Shown here: positions 5,936 through 7,715 of the stretch, in pieces | Layout of the letters: each line of letters opens with the position of its first letter | Numbering within the stretch: the stretch's first letter is position 1 | Assembly: GCA_024687845.1 (NCBI GenBank) | Contig: JAILEL010000400.1 | Coordinates: forward strand, 1 to 7,715 | Length of the DNA: 7,715 nucleotides | Source: Eubacterium sp. | GTDB lineage: Bacteria > Bacillota_A > Clostridia > Lachnospirales > Lachnospiraceae | Reading direction: 5' to 3' | Translations under genes and position numbers: made by a program | The notes under the pieces: generated by a model | The model's database searches: none | The model's input: only the letters and a program-made list of their open reading frames with translations | What the model was told of the DNA's origin: nothing

Positions 5936-6168
5936 CTATCCGGCACTCCAGCGTCTATCACATCAGTATGTCGTGTGATAGTCCGATGAAGATATGTACC
6001 AGAGGCATCACTGGTACACCTATATCAACCCTTTGCAGATTTAATGGATTTCACGGAGTGCTGAGTCTTCACTCAAGCACTCTCTGTCATTTCCTCACGT
6101 TTCTTTGTGCCATGTTTGCTTCGCAACCATGCAAGCCTGCTTCGCAGTCTTGGTTCTGCGATAAGACT
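5923..6168 (-). ncRNA. Hairpin-rich region, candidate structured RNA or repeat element
   Basis: Seven stem-loops occur in about 245 bases: 5923-5943 (CCGGATA/TATCCGG), 5955-5981 (CTATCACA/TGTGATAG), 5995-6018 (TGTACCAG/CTGGTACA), 6056-6082 (11 bp with one bulge, loop CTTC), 6111-6131 (CATG-TTGC/GCAA-CATG), 6137-6147 (CTGC/GCAG) and 6146-6168 (AGTCTT/AAGACT). Most arms are perfect. The minus strand is assumed because the flanking coding remnants and terminator read that way; the hairpins themselves are strand-symmetric. I do not recognise an RNA family. The region also carries two copies of TGCGAAGCA (minus strand). A mobile-element end is the main alternative. Confidence 0.4.
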
Positions 6169-6312
6169 TGCTGCACGCCTGACATCTGTAATCTAATCTA
6201 TTTCATAAGTCCTATCCTCGCTCCAGAGTATAGCCTTCGGAACAAGGCTCCCATCTTTTTTATATTCAACATTTACATCTACATAGATCTTATATGGGCT
6301 CTCTGCAATCAT
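6073..6312 (-). pseudogene. Small conserved-looking gene broken by an in-frame TAG
   Basis: The ATG at 6312 (GAGGAG about 12 bases upstream) starts a 39-codon frame beginning MIAESPYKIYVDVNVEYKKD and ending TYEID at a TAG (6193-6195). The same frame continues after the stop with ITDVRRAAS, which reads like a direct continuation, then becomes arginine-rich and loses protein character before the TGA at 6073-6075. I infer a nonsense change of a Lys or Gln codon, then replacement of the 3' part from about 6165 by the hairpin region. The N-terminus reminds me of small proteins encoded near Y-family DNA polymerases and LexA-like repressors in clostridia, but I cannot confirm this. It is divergent from the S24 repressor gene at 6614. 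Confidence 0.55.
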
Positions 6313-6510
6313 ACTTACTTCACTCTCCTCATAATCTATTTCTTTTGCCTTAATAAAACCTACTCAAAAGCGCCTTTTTCGAGTTATTTACAGTGTTTAA
6401 ATATATTAGTTATCTATATGTCTCGTTTCACTGTAGGCACAGCATAAATCGTTTTATTTTAGATTTCAAGTGAAGAATTCTGCACTTAGTCGAATTTAAT
6501 AAGATTTTTC

Positions 6511-6539
6511 TTGCCACCAGCCACGAAGTGTTGTATAGT
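6511..6539 (+). promoter_or_regulatory. Sigma-70-type promoter for the S24 repressor gene
   Basis: TTGCCA (6511-6516) and TATAGT (6534-6539) are exactly 17 bases apart, each one or two changes from consensus. The start point would be near 6546, leaving a leader of about 68 bases before the ATG. Confidence 0.65.
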
Positions 6540-6549
6540 GCTATATAGC
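6540..6549. promoter_or_regulatory. Palindrome at the repressor transcription start
   Basis: GCTATATAGC is fully self-complementary, directly follows the -10 and covers the predicted start point. This is a natural site for autorepression by the downstream S24 repressor. The sequence is low in complexity, so chance is possible. Confidence 0.4.
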
Positions 6550-6613
6550 AAAATAATAGATATTGCGATTGACGATCTTAAAAATTTTTTTCATTAAGAA
6601 TGGCGGTGATCTG

Positions 6614-7342
6614 ATGAATAAAATAGGAGAAACCCTTGCACATTACAGAAAACAAGCTCAATTATCCCAGGTGGAAGCAGCAAAAAAACTTTCTGATGCA
6701 GAAATAACAACAAATAATAAAGCAATATATACATGGGAAAAAGGAATAGCGATGCCTAATGCTGCTCAGTTTCTTGCTCTATGTAAGATATACGGTATTA
6801 CCGATATATATTCTGCTTTTATAGAACCAAATCCTGATAACCCACTTGCAATACTTAATGATACTGGAAGGGATAAAGCTTTGGACTATATAGATATTCT
6901 CGGTCAGCTTGATGACTATCGCCTCAACAATTCTACTTCAATTAGCAGTGACGATAATGTTATTGAATTTCCAATTAAGCAGCGTGAGCTACCACTATAT
7001 CTTCTTCCCGCATCAGCCGGTACAGGTGAATTCCTTGATAGCGAAGATCATGAAATGGTTGTAGTAGGAAGTGAGGTTCCTGAAAAAGCAAGCTTTGGCA
7101 TCAGGCTTAATGGTAATAGTATGGAACCAAGATATATGAACGGACAAATAGTATGGGTATATAAGACTACTGAACTATTTGATGGAGATATTGGTATCTT
7201 CTACCTTGATGGACAAGCATACTGCAAGAAGTTGCATAAGGGAAATAACTTCATGGAACTACTGTCATTTAATCCTGAATATGCTCCTATTCCTGTAACT
7301 GAAGCAAGTGAGTTCAAAATATTCGGTCGCGTCATCTCTTAA
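6614..7342 (+). CDS. LexA/CI-like repressor: XRE helix-turn-helix plus S24 self-cleaving peptidase
   Basis: The protein has 242 residues. The N-terminal XRE domain spans about 4-66 (IGETLAHYRKQAQLSQVEAA, YTWEKGIAMPNAAQF). A variable linker follows to about 125, then an S24 domain to the end. SAGTGE at 134-139 offers an Ala135-Gly136 cleavage site, NGNSMEP at 167-172 holds the nucleophile Ser169, and YCKKL at 203-207 holds the general base, probably Lys205. All catalytic elements look intact, so RecA-stimulated autocleavage under DNA damage is expected from the family. The ATG at 6614 follows GGCGGTGAT. An in-frame extension from 6563 begins with a weak codon, lacks a ribosome binding site and reads as unstructured sequence. 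It is probably the master regulator of the downstream genes and perhaps the divergent broken gene. Confidence 0.9.
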   Translation: MNKIGETLAHYRKQAQLSQVEAAKKLSDAEITTNNKAIYTWEKGIAMPNAAQFLALCKIYGITDIYSAFIEPNPDNPLAILNDTGRDKALDYIDILGQLDDYRLNNSTSISSDDNVIEFPIKQRELPLYLLPASAGTGEFLDSEDHEMVVVGSEVPEKASFGIRLNGNSMEPRYMNGQIVWVYKTTELFDGDIGIFYLDGQAYCKKLHKGNNFMELLSFNPEYAPIPVTEASEFKIFGRVIS

Positions 7343-7429
7343 GGGTAGATTATGAGACACCTCTTTTACTAGAATGAAATTGTAAGGTTGAAAAACTGCC
7401 TTAAATCCAACATCAATGGAGGTAGTCGT

Positions 7430-7657
7430 ATGGATAAAGTTATATCAAATCTTAAAGAAGTTAGGACAGAAAAGAACATCAGTAATAAAGAGCTTTCGGA
7501 AAATACCGGAATCAGTATAAGATGTCTCCAGTATTACGAGGATATGACAAATACACCTTCAATCCTGAATGCATATCGACTGGCCGCATATCTGGACGTT
7601 CCTGTAGACGAGCTGTTCACCTACGAAACAAACATTGAAGAGGTATTAAAGAAATGA
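7430..7657 (+). CDS. Small XRE-family helix-turn-helix regulator
   Basis: The protein has 75 residues and is essentially one Cro/CI-type HTH domain: ISNLKEVRTEKNISNKELSE, then TGISIRCLQYYEDM and LAAYLDVPVDELFTYE. The ATG at 7430 is preceded by GGAGG at 7 bases (ATGGAGGTAGTCGT). The frame extends upstream to a TTG at 7388, which lacks such a site. It lies 87 bases after the S24 repressor on the same strand. Its stop overlaps the next start as ATGA, so the next gene is translationally coupled to it. A Cro-like or activator role within the module is plausible but unproven. Confidence 0.85.
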   Translation: MDKVISNLKEVRTEKNISNKELSENTGISIRCLQYYEDMTNTPSILNAYRLAAYLDVPVDELFTYETNIEEVLKK

Positions 7658-7715
7658 GATCATTCATAGTATTCGAACTTGATACTACTATCAAGAATGC
7701 CCTCCTGGAAAATAA
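7654..7715 (+). CDS. Unknown protein, first 20 codons only (cut by window edge)
   Basis: The ATG at 7654 overlaps the preceding XRE stop codon in an ATGA arrangement, typical of translational coupling. The visible residues are MRSFIVFELDTTIKNALLEN, and the frame stays open to the window edge. No ribosome binding site of its own stands out beyond GAAG in the preceding codons. I do not recognise the family; the start does not resemble a Y-family polymerase. Confidence 0.6.
   Translation, partial: MRSFIVFELDTTIKNALLEN

Larger units (their letters stand above)
6313..6613. promoter_or_regulatory. Divergent intergenic control region
   Basis: About 300 bases separate the broken minus-strand gene from the plus-strand S24 repressor. 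An inverted repeat with 7-bp arms, TACAGTG at 6389-6395 and CACTGTA at 6429-6435, encloses a 33-base AT-rich core. A weaker repeat, ACTC...GAGT at 6362-6384, lies nearer the minus-strand gene. The repressor promoter is at 6511-6539. I see no clear minus-strand promoter and no credible gene here. Confidence 0.45.

Noticed and set aside
6111..6147. CRISPR-like short repeats (TGCGAAGCA twice)
   Set aside because: Only two short copies at close spacing, with no repeat-spacer regularity and no cas genes.
5480..6168. Group I or group II intron, or retron, as an explanation for the hairpins
   Set aside because: I could not find an intron boundary such as GUGYG, a catalytic core, or any reverse transcriptase sequence in the window.
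5902..6447. A 181-codon plus-strand open frame rich in Cys, Ser, Phe and Ile
   Set aside because: It has no ribosome binding site and no recognisable domain, and it is antisense to the broken minus-strand gene, the hairpin region and the zinc-ribbon frame, whose minus-strand translations look more protein-like.

Overview
The window is low-GC Firmicute chromosome, most likely a Lachnospiraceae-type clostridium. The basis is the protein style (MraZ, RsmH, a long-tailed Lgt, YchF), strong AGGAGG-type ribosome binding sites, and the kind of integrase and XRE regulators present. This assignment is inference; no rRNA or tRNA lies in the window.

Bases 1-4316 are a conserved housekeeping block, all read on the minus strand. 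From right to left it runs ychF (ribosome-associated ATPase), lgt (lipoprotein maturation), a strong intrinsic terminator, then the start of the division and cell-wall (dcw) cluster: mraZ, rsmH, and the first 56 codons of an ftsL-position gene. The 250-bp gap before mraZ holds two small perfect inverted repeats and a run of DnaA-box-like nonamers.

Bases 4317 to about 6310 look like the decayed remains of a small integrating element, again on the minus strand. Nearest ychF are tandem 10-bp repeats and a tyrosine integrase that has lost its catalytic core by an apparent in-frame deletion. Next is a 119-residue protein with an XRE helix-turn-helix fused to what looks like the C-terminal wing of a Tn916-type excisionase. 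A hairpin straddles the integrase promoter, and several perfect palindromes sit over the fusion gene's own promoter. Beyond a second intrinsic terminator lies a zinc-ribbon reading frame with no start codon. It is preceded by about 250 bases holding seven closely spaced hairpins, and then by a short gene interrupted by an in-frame TAG.

Bases 6313 to the end hold a divergent regulatory region and a plus-strand cluster: a LexA/CI-like S24 repressor with a clear sigma-70 promoter and a palindrome at its start point, a 75-residue XRE protein, and an overlapping unknown gene cut by the window edge. This looks like the control end of an accessory or SOS-type module that continues outside the window.

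The most unusual items are the XRE-excisionase chimera with its palindrome-rich control region, the matching in-frame deletion in the integrase, and the hairpin array ahead of the start-less zinc-ribbon frame.
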